The translations under genes were made by a program, and so were the position numbers. 64,000 nt of DNA, taken from contig NZ_JALIEB010000002.1 in assembly GCF_025755255.1 (NCBI RefSeq), positions 101,282-165,281 of the forward strand, in the 5' to 3' direction. The notes under the pieces were generated by a model that ran no database searches, was not told where the DNA came from, and was given only the letters and a program-made list of their open reading frames with translations. This stretch comes from Roseobacter sinensis. Its GTDB lineage: Bacteria > Pseudomonadota > Alphaproteobacteria > Rhodobacterales > Rhodobacteraceae. Numbering within the stretch: position 1 is the first letter of the stretch; every line of letters begins with the position of its first letter. Positions 19,541 through 28,718 of the stretch are shown piece after piece.

Positions 19541-19891
19541 TCAGCTCGCCTCTTCGAGCAGCGCAAGCACCTCGTCCTTGCCGGCGTGCTTTTCGTCCTT
19601 CAGCCTTGCGATCTCCCGTTCGAGCCGGCGCATCTCGCGCGCCTGTCGAGCGGCCTCGGCGCGCTGGCCATGCTCACGCACCCACTCCCACACAAAGCCG
19701 ACCAGCAGACCCACTACAATACCGCCGAAGATCACGATGAAAAGCGGCAGTTCGATCTGCGGGTTGACCGAAAACCATCCCGCCACTTCCGAGGGGATCA
19801 ACTGCAACGACACCAGGCCGCGGTTCGCGATCGCGACGGCGATCAGCGCGATGCCGAACGTGGCGATGCAGGCATAGCGGATGTAGCGCAT
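19541..19891 (-). CDS. LapA-domain (DUF1049) membrane protein
   Basis: The 116-residue protein has two membrane segments (residues 7-23 and 48-68) and a charged C-terminal coiled coil (about 72-110). This matches the LapA/DUF1049 family, linked in enterobacteria to lipopolysaccharide assembly control. Its start overlaps the ihfB stop by one base. The ihfB-lapA order downstream of rpsA is common in proteobacteria, though here a flavoprotein gene separates rpsA from ihfB. Confidence 0.85.
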   Translation of the reverse strand: MRYIRYACIATFGIALIAVAIANRGLVSLQLIPSEVAGWFSVNPQIELPLFIVIFGGIVVGLLVGFVWEWVREHGQRAEAARQAREMRRLEREIARLKDEKHAGKDEVLALLEEAS

Positions 19892-20175
19892 CAGGATTTC
19901 CCGTTCAGACGGTCACGCAGCAGCTTGCCGGTCTTGAAGAACGGCACGTATTTCTCTTCCACATGCACCGTCTCGCCGGTGCGCGGGTTGCGCCCGATCC
20001 GGGCGTCGCGCTTCTTTACGGAGAAGGCTCCGAAGCCCCGTAGCTCGACGCGATCTCCGCGCGCCATGGCGCCTGTCACTTCTTCGAAAATGGTGTTCAC
20101 GATCCGCTCGACATCACGCTGATAGAGATGGGGGTTTTCATCTGCGATCTTTTGGATCAGCTCGGAACGGATCAT
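19891..20175 (-). CDS. ihfB: Integration host factor beta subunit
   Basis: The 94-residue DNA-bending protein pairs with IHF-alpha. The N-terminal helix [17 protein letters not shown], the central [17 protein letters not shown] strand and the arm [12 protein letters not shown] (with the intercalating proline) are clear. ATG 20175 gives the standard N-terminus; a longer frame upstream is not supported. A promoter candidate lies about 50 bases upstream. Confidence 0.95.
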   Translation of the reverse strand: MIRSELIQKIADENPHLYQRDVERIVNTIFEEVTGAMARGDRVELRGFGAFSVKKRDARIGRNPRTGETVHVEEKYVPFFKTGKLLRDRLNGKS

Positions 20176-20225
20176 GGCAGCATCCCTTGTTGTGTGTCGG
20201 CGCATTTGTCGCGCTTGTTTGCGCA

Positions 20226-20254
20226 ACTATAGAAACAAAGCCGGCTTTCGGAAA
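20226..20254 (-). promoter_or_regulatory. Candidate sigma-70 promoter for ihfB
   Basis: Read on the - strand, TTTCCG (20249-20254) and TATAGT (20226-20231) are 17 bases apart, about 50 bases before the ihfB start. The -10 is good and the -35 is weak. Confidence 0.4.
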
Positions 20255-20641
20255 GTCAGCCTTTGGGCGGCATTGAAGTTTTTTGCCGCGGAACACGCTG
20301 TATTCCGGCGCTTTTTCGCGATGTGACGGTCCCGCCCCTACCCGACGCAGAGCGCAATCGCGATGCCGCAGTGCAGCACGACGCTCTGATTCGCGACGCG
20401 GCTTCGGGATTTGCCGGCGGGGGGTTCGCGGGCCCGTGTCGGGCGCGGCACCGGGTCCCATTGCCCACTCTGCCCAAGCTTGCGGCACCGCTGATCTACC
20501 GGCTGGGGAGAGCCCGGATCGCGCCGCTCGCGCATTGCGTGAAATCACGGAATCTGCTTAGGTCGGACCATGGGGAGCCGCAAAGATTTCCGCAAAGGAA
20601 ACGGCGCCGACACAGATGTGCGAATACAAGGGGAGCGTTTG
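20255..20641. other. Divergent intergenic region without visible gene
   Basis: This holds the upstream regions of ihfB (-) and the FOXRED2-like gene (+). Open frames here are GC-driven and lack family resemblance. The only clear signal near the + gene is a GGGGAG ribosome binding site just before 20642. Confidence 0.5.
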
Positions 20642-22288
20642 ATGCCAATGCAAAACGAGACACGCGATGTTTGCGTGATCGGGTCCGGTCCGGCCGGGCT
20701 TCAGGCTGGGTACTTTTTCAAGAAGAAGGGGATCGATTTCATTATTCTCGAGCGCGGATCGGAGGTGTGCAGCTTTTTCCGAGCCTTCCCGCGCCACCGC
20801 CAGTTCATTTCCATCAACAAGGTGCACACCGGGCTGTCGAATGCCGAAACGCGGCTGCGGCATGACTGGAACTCGCTGCTGAACGACGAAGGCCTGCTCT
20901 TCAAGGACTGGAGCCGCAAATACTTCCCCGCGGCGGATGATTTCGTGGCCTATGCGGAAACCTTCGCAGCGCAGCTGCAGGATCGCATCTTCTGCGACAG
21001 CAACGTGGTGGAGATCTCGAAGACCGATGGCGTCTTCGATCTGCGCTGCGCCAACGGCATGGTCCATCGCGCGCGTCATGTGATCGTGGCGACGGGTGTC
21101 TCGCAGCCGTGGGATCCGGGTATCGAGGGGTTCGATCTGGTCGACAACTACTTCGATTTCGACCCGGACCCCGAGCAGTTCGAGAACGAGCGCGTGCTGA
21201 TCCTCGGCAAGGGCAACTCGGCCTTCGAGACAGCGGACGCGCTGGTGGAATATGCCGCCTCGATCCATGTGATGAGCCCGAACCCCGTGCGCTTTGCTTG
21301 GCAGACGCACTTCGTCGGGCACCTGAGGGCGGTGAACAACAACTTCCTCGACACCTATCAGCTGAAATCCCAGAACGCGGTGATCGACGCCACGGCCACC
21401 AAGATCGAGCGCAAAGACGGCGCCTATACGGTGACGGCGAAGATGAGCGCGGCCACGGGGCATGAGATCGTGCTCACCTACGACCGGGTGATCGCCTGCA
21501 CCGGGTTCCGCTTTGACGCGGATATCTTCGCCGAGAATATCCGCCCGGCGTTGTGCCACTTCGGAAAATTCCCCGCCATGACGGCGGAGTGGGAAAGCGA
21601 GAGCGTCGAAGGGCTGTTCTTTGCCGGCACGATCATGCAGTCGCGCGACTATCGCAAGACAATGTCAGGCTTTGTGCATGGGTTCCGGCACAACGTGAAA
21701 TGCCTTGCCGAGTTCGTGGCGGGCCGGGTACAGGGCACCCCCTACCCCAACACGCAGACACCGCTGGATGCCGAGACGCTGACCACCGCCATTATCGAGC
21801 GCATCAGCACCTGCTCGGGCATGTTCCTTCAGCCAGGCTTTCTCTGCGATGTGATCGAGGTGGCGGGCCCCCAACCGGGGCGCAGCTTCCACGATGTCCC
21901 CGTGGCCTGGGTGCAGGAGACCGACACGGTCGGGCGTGATCATCTGCGGATTACGCTTGAGTACGGCGATTTCGGCGGAGACTCGATGCATGTGAAGCGG
22001 CAGCATAATGTATTCGGCGATACGCCCGATGCCTTCATTCACCCGGTGATCCGGCACATCCGAGACGGTGTGCAGGTGGGCGAGGTGCATCTGGCCGATC
22101 ATCTGGATGCCGATTGGCGGCCGCGCGAGGACCGCGGCGACGACATCGCCACCGTGCTGCGCATGACCTTCCAGGATGCCGGTGAGACACTCGCGCCATC
22201 TGAGGTGGCCCGCCGCCAGATCAGCGCGTTTCTTGCCGCGCAGGGCATCGGCCAGACGCCCGCAGCGGCACAAACCGCCGCCGAGTAA
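20642..22288 (+). CDS. FOXRED2-like FAD-dependent oxidoreductase
   Basis: The 548-residue flavoprotein has an N-terminal FAD-binding motif, GSGPAGLQAG, near residues 13-22. It continues with PRHRQFISINKVHTG and LRHDWNSLL, then a second dinucleotide motif, LGKGNSAFETAD. Next come RFAWQTHFVGHLRAVNN with LDTYQLKS, and finally DYRKTMSGFVHGFRHNVK. These blocks match eukaryotic FOXRED2, an endoplasmic-reticulum flavoprotein, much better than ordinary flavin monooxygenases. The last 150 residues are unlike FOXRED2 and unassigned. ATG 20642 follows GGGGAG by 6 bases. Substrate unknown. It sits alone between ihfB and rpsA and shares a bidirectional terminator with rpsA. Confidence 0.8.
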   Translation: MPMQNETRDVCVIGSGPAGLQAGYFFKKKGIDFIILERGSEVCSFFRAFPRHRQFISINKVHTGLSNAETRLRHDWNSLLNDEGLLFKDWSRKYFPAADDFVAYAETFAAQLQDRIFCDSNVVEISKTDGVFDLRCANGMVHRARHVIVATGVSQPWDPGIEGFDLVDNYFDFDPDPEQFENERVLILGKGNSAFETADALVEYAASIHVMSPNPVRFAWQTHFVGHLRAVNNNFLDTYQLKSQNAVIDATATKIERKDGAYTVTAKMSAATGHEIVLTYDRVIACTGFRFDADIFAENIRPALCHFGKFPAMTAEWESESVEGLFFAGTIMQSRDYRKTMSGFVHGFRHNVKCLAEFVAGRVQGTPYPNTQTPLDAETLTTAIIERISTCSGMFLQPGFLCDVIEVAGPQPGRSFHDVPVAWVQETDTVGRDHLRITLEYGDFGGDSMHVKRQHNVFGDTPDAFIHPVIRHIRDGVQVGEVHLADHLDADWRPREDRGDDIATVLRMTFQDAGETLAPSEVARRQISAFLAAQGIGQTPAAAQTAAE

Positions 22289-22308
22289 CGACCTTCTCGG
22301 CCACGAAA

Positions 22309-22338
22309 AAAGCCCCGCGGATCGCACCGCGGGGCTTT
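22309..22338. terminator. Bidirectional intrinsic terminator
   Basis: AAAGCCCCGCGG (22309-22320) pairs with CCGCGGGGCTTT (22327-22338), a perfect 12-base stem with a 6-base loop. There are A residues on the left and T residues on the right, so it can end both the + strand flavoprotein gene and - strand rpsA. Confidence 0.9.
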
Positions 22339-22363
22339 GTCATTTCAATGTTCGGCGGGGAAC

Positions 22364-24040
22364 TTAGTTGTCGCCCTTGTTGAGTGCGGCACCCAGAATA
22401 TCGCCGAGCGATGCGCCGGAGTCGGAAGAGCCATACTGTTCCACGGCCTCTTTCTCTTCGGCAATCTCACGCGCCTTGATCGATACGCCAAGGCGACGCG
22501 CCTTGCTGTCGACGTTGGTGACGCGCACGTCGACCTTGTCGCCAACCGAGAAACGCTCGGGGCGCTGTTCGGCGCGGTCACGCGACAGATCGGACCGGCG
22601 GATGAAGGACTTCATGCCCTCGTATTCCACTTCGATGCCGCCGTCTTCGATCGCGGTCACGGTCACGGTCACGATCGAGCCGCGCTTCACGCCGCCAACC
22701 GCTTCGGCGAACTTGTCGCCACCCACGGCCTTGATCGAGAGCGAGATACGCTCTTTCTCGACATCCACTTCGGAGACCACGGCCTGAACCACGTCGCCCT
22801 TGCGGTAGTCCTGGATGGCCTCTTCGCCACGCTGGTCCCAGCTGAGGTCGGAGAGGTGCACCATGCCGTCGATGTCGCCGTCGAGACCCACGAACAGACC
22901 GAATTCGGTGATGTTCTTGACCTCGCCTTCGACCTCTGTGCCCTCGGGGTGCGTCTCGGCAAAGACTTCCCAGGGGTTGCGCATGGTCTGCTTGAGGCCC
23001 AGCGACACGCGGCGCTTGGCGCTGTCGATCTCCAGCACCATGACTTCCACTTCCTGAGAGGTGGAGACGATCTTGCCGGGATGCACGTTCTTCTTGGTCC
23101 AGGACATCTCGGAGACGTGCACGAGGCCTTCGACACCGGCTTCCAGCTCCACAAAGGCGCCGTAATCGGTGATGTTGGTCACACGGCCTGTGTGCACGGA
23201 ATCGAGCGGATACTTTGCCCCCACCAGATCCCAGGGATCTTCCTGCAGCTGCTTCATGCCGAGGCTGATGCGGTGGGTTTCCTTGTTGATCTTGATGACC
23301 TGCACCTTGATCGTCTCGCCGATCGACAGGATTTCCGACGGGTGGTTGACCCGGCGCCACGCCATATCGGTCACGTGCAGCAGGCCGTCGACACCGCCCA
23401 GGTCCACGAAGGCCCCGTATTCGGTGATGTTCTTGACCACGCCATCCACGGTCTGCCCTTCGGAGAGGTTGCCGATGACCTCGGCGCGCTGCTCGGCACG
23501 GGATTCTTCAAGGATCGCACGGCGCGAGACCACGATATTGCCCCGACGACGATCCATTTTCAGGATCTGGAACGGCTGCTTGAGACCCATCAGCGGGCCC
23601 GCGTCGCGAACGGGACGCACGTCAACCTGGCTGCCGGGCAGGAAGGCCACGGCACCGCCGAGATCAACGGTAAAGCCGCCTTTGACACGGCCGAAGATGG
23701 CGCCTTCGACGCGCTCTTCATCCGCATAGGCTTTTTCGAGACGATCCCAGGCTTCTTCGCGGCGCGCCATCTCGCGGGAGATGACCGCTTCGCCGCGCGA
23801 GCTTTCGACCTGGCGCAGGAAGACTTCCACTTCGTCGCCCACGTCGATTTTCGGCGCTTCGCCGGGATCTGCGAATTCTTTGAGCTCGACGCGGCCTTCC
23901 ATCTTGTAGCCGACATCGATAATGGCCTGGCCCGCTTCAATCGCGATCACCTTGCCTTTGACAACCGACCCTTCCTGGGGCGTGTCCATTTCGAAGCTTT
24001 CTTCAAGGAGTGCTTCAAACTCTTCCATCATGTTTGCCAT
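22364..24040 (-). CDS. rpsA: 30S ribosomal protein S1
   Basis: The 558-residue protein is built of six S1 OB-fold repeats, seen as recurring blocks such as GSVVKGKVIAI, GFTVDLGGAVAFLPGSQVD, TEYGAFVDLGGVDGLLHVTDMAW, TDYGAFVELEAGVEGLVHVSEMSW and TEFGLFVGLDGDIDGMVHLSDLSW. It helps mRNA bind the 30S subunit. Length and N-terminus (MANMMEEFEALL) are typical of alphaproteobacteria. The gene ends at the bidirectional terminator. It usually follows cmk; here two surface-protein genes and a secreted-protein gene intervene. Confidence 0.98.
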   Translation of the reverse strand: MANMMEEFEALLEESFEMDTPQEGSVVKGKVIAIEAGQAIIDVGYKMEGRVELKEFADPGEAPKIDVGDEVEVFLRQVESSRGEAVISREMARREEAWDRLEKAYADEERVEGAIFGRVKGGFTVDLGGAVAFLPGSQVDVRPVRDAGPLMGLKQPFQILKMDRRRGNIVVSRRAILEESRAEQRAEVIGNLSEGQTVDGVVKNITEYGAFVDLGGVDGLLHVTDMAWRRVNHPSEILSIGETIKVQVIKINKETHRISLGMKQLQEDPWDLVGAKYPLDSVHTGRVTNITDYGAFVELEAGVEGLVHVSEMSWTKKNVHPGKIVSTSQEVEVMVLEIDSAKRRVSLGLKQTMRNPWEVFAETHPEGTEVEGEVKNITEFGLFVGLDGDIDGMVHLSDLSWDQRGEEAIQDYRKGDVVQAVVSEVDVEKERISLSIKAVGGDKFAEAVGGVKRGSIVTVTVTAIEDGGIEVEYEGMKSFIRRSDLSRDRAEQRPERFSVGDKVDVRVTNVDSKARRLGVSIKAREIAEEKEAVEQYGSSDSGASLGDILGAALNKGDN

Positions 24041-24149
24041 ATGGCGCGTGTTTCCTAACGTTGATGTTTCTGGCCGCGCGGTTGTCTCCGCCGGTCTTTG
24101 ATGATGCGCACCTTTGGTGCGGCGGGTTGGTCAGTTGTGGCAACTCCAG

Positions 24150-24181
24150 ACAAAAAACGAAGGGCCGGTGAAGGACCGACC
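24150..24181 (-). terminator. Intrinsic terminator after the VPLPA-CTERM pair
   Basis: On the - strand GGGTCGG pairs with CCGGCCC (one G-U pair) around a 7-base loop, followed by TTCGTTTTTTG. It lies between the surface-protein gene and rpsA, so rpsA needs its own promoter in the next 100 bases. Confidence 0.75.
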
Positions 24182-24195
24182 CTGCTCGCCACTTG

Positions 24196-24957
24196 TCATA
24201 CAGCCGTCACCGCTGCTTCGACGCCGCGTCTATACCCAAGATGACCCATGGGCGCAAGCGCAGAAGATGCAGGGCTGCGGCGCAGGCCGCAGAGCATCGC
24301 GAACGCGAAGAGCAAAAGGATCGCGCTGGCCGGGAGCGGTATGGCCGCAGGGCCATCGGGCGCGCCAGGCGACCCCCCGGTCACATCGAGCGTGGCGAAG
24401 TCGATGCTGTAGGCAAGGTTCATGCCGCCGTTCTCCACATCGGACAAAAGCTGCAGAAAGCCTGTGGTCATTGACCCAAGGGTGGAATCCGAGATCACCC
24501 CAAGATCGCTGCCGGAAAATATGCTGCTCTCCCCCTGGAAGCCGATCAACAACGTGTCGAGCGGGGCGGGCCCGCCAATCGGGTTTGCATAGACGATGAC
24601 CTGATCCCGGTTGAGCGACGGCAGATCCGAAATCCCGAACCAGGCAACATCAGCAGACCACAGACCCAGAGAGCCGCCCCCCACTCCGATGGCCTCGTAG
24701 CTCAGCGACGTGATCGCGTTTGCGTGGTTGGAGGACGAGCCATTGTCCGGCTCATCCTGCTGCGAAACCGGCGGCACGCTCTCGTCGATCTCGATCACCA
24801 CATCGAGGCGTGCGGGCTGTTCCGGGAAAGGGTTGGGCTGACCGTCGTAGTTCTCTGATTCCAGAACAGCGCTAAAACTGATCGTTTTTGCCGGCAGCGG
24901 CCCAGCAAATGCGAGCAGCGCTGCAGCAATCATCGCGGCTTTGAGACGGCATTTCAT
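24196..24957 (-). CDS. VPLPA-CTERM-type sorted surface protein
   Basis: The 253-residue protein has a signal peptide (residues 7-23). It ends with a sorting signal: IPLPASAILLLFAFAMLCG, then basic residues RRS and an unusual 20-residue tail. This tripartite PLPA-hydrophobic-basic end fits exosortase substrates of the VPLPA-CTERM class. The mature part is beta-rich and related to the upstream protein (both start KTI.F...L...NY.G). ATG 24957 overlaps the upstream stop as ATGA. The exosortase itself is not in this window. The biological role, perhaps exopolysaccharide-associated, is inferred from the class. Confidence 0.8.
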   Translation of the reverse strand: MKCRLKAAMIAAALLAFAGPLPAKTISFSAVLESENYDGQPNPFPEQPARLDVVIEIDESVPPVSQQDEPDNGSSSNHANAITSLSYEAIGVGGGSLGLWSADVAWFGISDLPSLNRDQVIVYANPIGGPAPLDTLLIGFQGESSIFSGSDLGVISDSTLGSMTTGFLQLLSDVENGGMNLAYSIDFATLDVTGGSPGAPDGPAAIPLPASAILLLFAFAMLCGLRRSPASSALAPMGHLGYRRGVEAAVTAV

Positions 24958-25649
24958 AGGTGGAACCGCCCGGTGAAGCGGCGGGCACGCCCGACCAGCG
25001 CCAGGGCACCCAGCCCGGCCACCAAAAGCGGCAAGCCCGCGGGAAGCGGCACGGGAGACGGGCGCGGGCCCGGTGGATCGGTCACCACAATGCTCTCGGA
25101 TGTGATCGCGAAGCGCGCGCCAAAGGTGCTCTCGCCGATCATGAGGTTGATGTCGAGCCATCCCGTGGGCATCGCCCGCAAGGTATCTTGGGTGAGCTCA
25201 TCGAGGCTGAGGCTGGACCAGCTGTCCGCTCCGCCTTCTAGGAGCATCTGCATACGGTTGAAGGGATCGGGCCCACTGATGGCATTAGAGAACAGCTGCA
25301 CCCCATCGCCCAGCACATAATTCGCCATCTGCAGCTGGACATCGAAAGCGGACCACTGTCCCAACTTATCGCCGACAACGTCGAAAATCTCGTAGCTGAA
25401 CGACTGGACAGCGGTGAGATAGGTCCCGGTCTGGCCGATCCCGCTGTCGTTTACGATATCGGGTGCTGCGACCTCCTCGACCTCGATGAAGACATCTATG
25501 AAGCCGGGCGTGTCTGAAAATGGTGTATCGGGGCCTTCGTAGTTGTAAAAATCCAGCGTTCCGGTGAAGCCGATGGTCTTGCTGGCAAGTGGCGTCGCGC
25601 AGGCGAAAAGCACCGCTGACAGCAGCGTTGATTTGAATGAAGGTCGCAT
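24954..25649 (-). CDS. VPLPA-CTERM sorted surface protein
   Basis: The 231-residue protein has an N-terminal signal peptide (residues 6-23). It ends in PSPVPLPAGLPLLVAGLGAL, then ALVGRARRF, a canonical VPLPA-CTERM sorting signal for exosortase processing. The mature region shares the KTIGFTGTLDFYNYEGPDTP pattern and domain layout with the next gene, so the pair is a tandem duplication. The start at 25649 was chosen for the signal peptide. The following gene is translationally coupled. Confidence 0.85.
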   Translation of the reverse strand: MRPSFKSTLLSAVLFACATPLASKTIGFTGTLDFYNYEGPDTPFSDTPGFIDVFIEVEEVAAPDIVNDSGIGQTGTYLTAVQSFSYEIFDVVGDKLGQWSAFDVQLQMANYVLGDGVQLFSNAISGPDPFNRMQMLLEGGADSWSSLSLDELTQDTLRAMPTGWLDINLMIGESTFGARFAITSESIVVTDPPGPRPSPVPLPAGLPLLVAGLGALALVGRARRFTGRFHL

Positions 25650-25968
25650 TTGAATACTCGCGTTGATCAATGACACAGACGCGAAACAGGGACCCCGAGC
25701 AGCATCACCTCTGGACGACCCGACAAGGCCAGTCTCCTTGCGTAGGTCCAAACCAGCGGCCGAAAAACGAAGAAAAAACCGCGATTCAGCGTCTGGGGCC
25801 GTCCAGCCCCGGGACGCTAGGGGCGCGATCCTGAGGTGTCACGGTCGATGATGGTCGCGCAGGGTCCCTGCGTCGCCCGACCACTCTGACGGGATTGCTG
25901 CGCACTGACCAATCAAAGGCAGCCGCTCAGGCATAAGCTGGATTGATACGCCCCCTTGGGGTGGCGCG
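25650..25968. other. Intergenic region with terminator and surface-operon promoter
   Basis: About 320 bases separate the secreted-protein gene at 25969 from the VPLPA-CTERM pair, all on the - strand. It contains a terminator-like hairpin at 25773-25817 and, closer to 25650, the AT-richer upstream region of the pair. No coding sequence is convincing. Confidence 0.55.
25773..25817 (-). terminator. Terminator-like hairpin
   Basis: Read on the - strand, GCGTC and GACGC enclose GGGGC and GCCCC (interrupted 10-pair stem, 25789-25817). A run of six T lies about 10 bases downstream. The gap between stem and T-run makes this a moderate call. Confidence 0.5.
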
Positions 25969-26514
25969 TCAGAGCGCCTGGCCTTTGCGCAGCTCGTCCA
26001 GCAGGTTCTGGTAGATCCCGTTGGAATCGCCCCCGCCGAAGACCTGCGCGCCGCCCGAATAGGTCTGGCCATAGGTGCGCGCCACATTCACGGTCTGCGC
26101 GATGGCGGACAGGAACTGGTCCTGCTCCAGCGGCGAGAGCGGATGGATGAAGACCCCCCAGAGCCGGCCCTGGGCGACCGCATAGCGCGCATCGAGCGCG
26201 GTGTCGAAATTGGCCTGCATCAGCCGCATCAACTCGGCTGCGTCGAGGCTGTCCGCCGAGCGGATCGGCACCATGGCGCGCATCCGATCAGCGCGCGGGT
26301 CGGCCACCACCATGACCGGGATATCCTGCACCGTGAACTGGATGGTGGCCCCGCGCATCTGCGCGTCTTCGTCAATGATCTTGATGATGCTCGCCAGGCG
26401 CTCCAGCGTCATCGCGGGTTCCGGCACGACCTCTGGCGCAGGTGTCTCACTCTCTTGTGCGAGGCTCAACGTGCCAAAGACAATCAATGTGAGCGCCAGA
26501 AAAAACCGTGCCAT
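25969..26514 (-). CDS. Secreted protein of unknown function
   Basis: The 181-residue protein has a signal peptide (residues 3-19, likely cut after SLA). A Pro/Glu-rich linker (20-35) precedes an alpha/beta domain with TLERLASIIKIIDEDAQMRG, IQFTVQDIPVMVVADPRADRM and YAVAQGRLWGVFIHPLSPLE. The domain resembles YbjN or secretion-chaperone-like folds in length and layout, but I do not recognise a family with certainty. It lies downstream of cmk by 89 bases on the same strand. Confidence 0.7.
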   Translation of the reverse strand: MARFFLALTLIVFGTLSLAQESETPAPEVVPEPAMTLERLASIIKIIDEDAQMRGATIQFTVQDIPVMVVADPRADRMRAMVPIRSADSLDAAELMRLMQANFDTALDARYAVAQGRLWGVFIHPLSPLEQDQFLSAIAQTVNVARTYGQTYSGGAQVFGGGDSNGIYQNLLDELRKGQAL

Positions 26515-26603
26515 GGGAATGCCCTTTCGTCCAATCTATGACGTCAGGCTACGCGCTTGCCGCCTCAAACGCCAAGCACCCTTTGGTGAGGAGCCTGCAA
26601 CAC

Positions 26604-27218
26604 TTAAGGCAAGCGGGCCTCTATGATGGCAATTGCAGCAGCAATCGCGGCCTCGATGCTCATGTCGGAGGTGTCGATTTCGACCGCATCGCGCGCGGGC
26701 AGAAGCGGTGCTTCGGCGCGGTTGCGGTCGCGGGCATCACGCTCTTTCACATCCGCGAGCACCTGCGCGCGGCTGGTCGCGGCCCCGCTTGCGCTGAGCT
26801 CGGCAAAGCGGCGGTCGGCACGCACCTCGGGGCTGGCGGTGATGAAGAGCTTGGCCTCGGCCTCGGGACAGATCACCGTGCCGATGTCGCGCCCGTCCAG
26901 CACGGCGCCCCCGGCCCGCTGTGCGAAGCTCCGCTGGAAGTCGCGCAAGGCGGCGCGCACCTCGGGGATCACGGCAACCTTGCTGGCGGCCTGCGCCACT
27001 TCGGGGCTGCGCAACTCTTCGCCGGCCAGATCATCGGCCGTCAGCTCCCGCGCCGCGCGCGCCGGGTCCACCCCGAGCAGGACCTTTGCGCCCACCGCAC
27101 GGTAGAGCAACCCGGTGTCGAGATGCGCAAAGCCGAAATGCGCGGCCACCGCCTTGGAAATCGTGCCCTTGCCGGCGGCAGCCGGGCCGTCGATGGCGAT
27201 GGTGAAGGGTGCGCTCAT
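26604..27218 (-). CDS. cmk: Cytidylate kinase
   Basis: This 204-residue kinase phosphorylates CMP and dCMP. The P-loop GPAAAGKGT is at residues 10-18; [12 protein letters not shown], the [17 protein letters not shown] block and [10 protein letters not shown] (lid arginines) are typical. The start overlaps the aroA stop as ATGA, giving the common aroA-cmk pairing. The normal rpsA neighbour lies further downstream. Confidence 0.97.
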   Translation of the reverse strand: MSAPFTIAIDGPAAAGKGTISKAVAAHFGFAHLDTGLLYRAVGAKVLLGVDPARAARELTADDLAGEELRSPEVAQAASKVAVIPEVRAALRDFQRSFAQRAGGAVLDGRDIGTVICPEAEAKLFITASPEVRADRRFAELSASGAATSRAQVLADVKERDARDRNRAEAPLLPARDAVEIDTSDMSIEAAIAAAIAIIEARLP

Positions 27219-28567
27219 GCGTTGCTGCGGGCGAGATGCGCGCCGAGATCGCGCATCAGCGGCTCGAAGATCGGGAAAGAGGTGGCGATCGGGCCGCCGT
27301 CATCCACGCTCACCGGCCTTTGTGCGGCCATCCCGAGGATCAGGAAGGACATGGCGATGCGGTGATCGAGGTGGCTGGCGCAGGTCGCCCCGCCCGGGAC
27401 ATTGCCGTGGCCGAGGCCCGTGACCGTCCACCAATCGGGGCCCTCGTCGACGGTGATGCCGTTGGCGCGCAGGCCCGTGGCCATGGCGTCAATCCGGTCG
27501 CTTTCCTTCACGCGCAGCTCTTTCACACCGCGCATCACCGTCTGGCCGTCAGCAAAACTCGCGACGACCGAGAGCACCGGGTACTCATCGATCATGCTGG
27601 CTGCGCGCTCGGGCGGCACTTCGATGCCCTTCAGATCCGGCGAGAAGCGCGCGCGCAGGTCCGCAACCGGCTCGCCGCCTTCAACACGCTCATTCTCGTA
27701 GGTCAGATCCGCACCCATCTCGCGCAGCGTGGTGTAAAGCCCGGCCCGCGTGGGGTTGAGCCCGATGCCGGGGACCAGCACGTCCGAGCCCGGCACGATC
27801 AGCGCAGCACAGACCGGGAAAGCAGCGGAGGACGGATCGCGCGGCACGTCGATCTTCTGCGGTGTGAGCTCCGGCTGCCCGGTCAGCGTGATGACGCGGC
27901 CCTTTTCGGTCTCTTCGACGGCGATCTCGGCGCCGAAGCCTGCGAGCATGCGTTCCGTGTGGTCACGCGTGGCTTCGGCCTCGATCACCACGGTCTTGCC
28001 GGGGGCGTTCAGACCTGCCAGCAGCACGGCGGACTTCACCTGCGCCGACGGCACCGGCACGGTGTATTCGACAGGGACAGGGTCAGCCGCCCCGACCAGC
28101 GTCATCGGCAGCCGCCCGCCCGCGCGGCCCACGGCCTGTGTGCCGAAGAGCGCCAACGGGTCGGTCACCCGCGCCATCGGGCGCCCGTTCAGAGAGGCAT
28201 CGCCGGTGAAGGTCGCGGTGATGGGTGAGGTCGCCATCGCCCCCATGATCAGCCGCACGCCAGTGCCGGAGTTGCCGCAGTCGATCACCTGATCCGGCTC
28301 GGCAAAACCGCCCACGCCGACGCCATGCACCGACCAGTTGCCGCCGCCGTGATCCGTGACCTCCGCCCCGAAGGCGCGCATGGCCTTCGCGGTGTCCAGC
28401 ACGTCCTGCCCTTCGAGCAGCCCGGTGATCTGGGTCTCACCAACGCAAAGTGCGCCTAGGATCAGCGCGCGGTGCGAGATCGACTTGTCGCCCGGCACCC
28501 GCGCCGCGCCTTTCAGCGGGCCACAGGGGCGGGAAGTCATCGGAATGGGGGTGCCGTGGCTGGACAT
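27215..28567 (-). CDS. aroA: EPSP synthase, class II (CP4-like)
   Basis: The 450-residue enzyme makes 5-enolpyruvylshikimate-3-phosphate in the shikimate pathway. Motifs [11 protein letters not shown] (residues 25-35), [38 protein letters not shown] and LRVKESDRI align closely with the Agrobacterium CP4 enzyme. At the position where CP4 carries Ala100, this protein has Gly101 within GNSGTGVR, the residue found in ordinary sensitive enzymes. It overlaps cmk by 4 bases. A second in-frame Met is at residue 10. Confidence 0.96.
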   Translation of the reverse strand: MSSHGTPIPMTSRPCGPLKGAARVPGDKSISHRALILGALCVGETQITGLLEGQDVLDTAKAMRAFGAEVTDHGGGNWSVHGVGVGGFAEPDQVIDCGNSGTGVRLIMGAMATSPITATFTGDASLNGRPMARVTDPLALFGTQAVGRAGGRLPMTLVGAADPVPVEYTVPVPSAQVKSAVLLAGLNAPGKTVVIEAEATRDHTERMLAGFGAEIAVEETEKGRVITLTGQPELTPQKIDVPRDPSSAAFPVCAALIVPGSDVLVPGIGLNPTRAGLYTTLREMGADLTYENERVEGGEPVADLRARFSPDLKGIEVPPERAASMIDEYPVLSVVASFADGQTVMRGVKELRVKESDRIDAMATGLRANGITVDEGPDWWTVTGLGHGNVPGGATCASHLDHRIAMSFLILGMAAQRPVSVDDGGPIATSFPIFEPLMRDLGAHLARSNA

Positions 28568-28718
28568 GGGCGCTCTCGGGGTCGGTCGAATTTCGGCGCA
28601 GGCTTAGCGGCTGCGCGGGCCAGGGTCCAGCCCCAAGGCAGCGACGTTGTTTGACCAGAAACAGGAACGTCGCCGCTTTGGACCGAGGGCAGCCAGCTCA
28701 GGTTTCAAGCCCTATGAT

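Noticed and set aside
22337-24058. A 573-codon + strand open frame opposite rpsA
   Set aside because: It is the His/Asp-rich complement of rpsA, which shows six clear S1 repeats.
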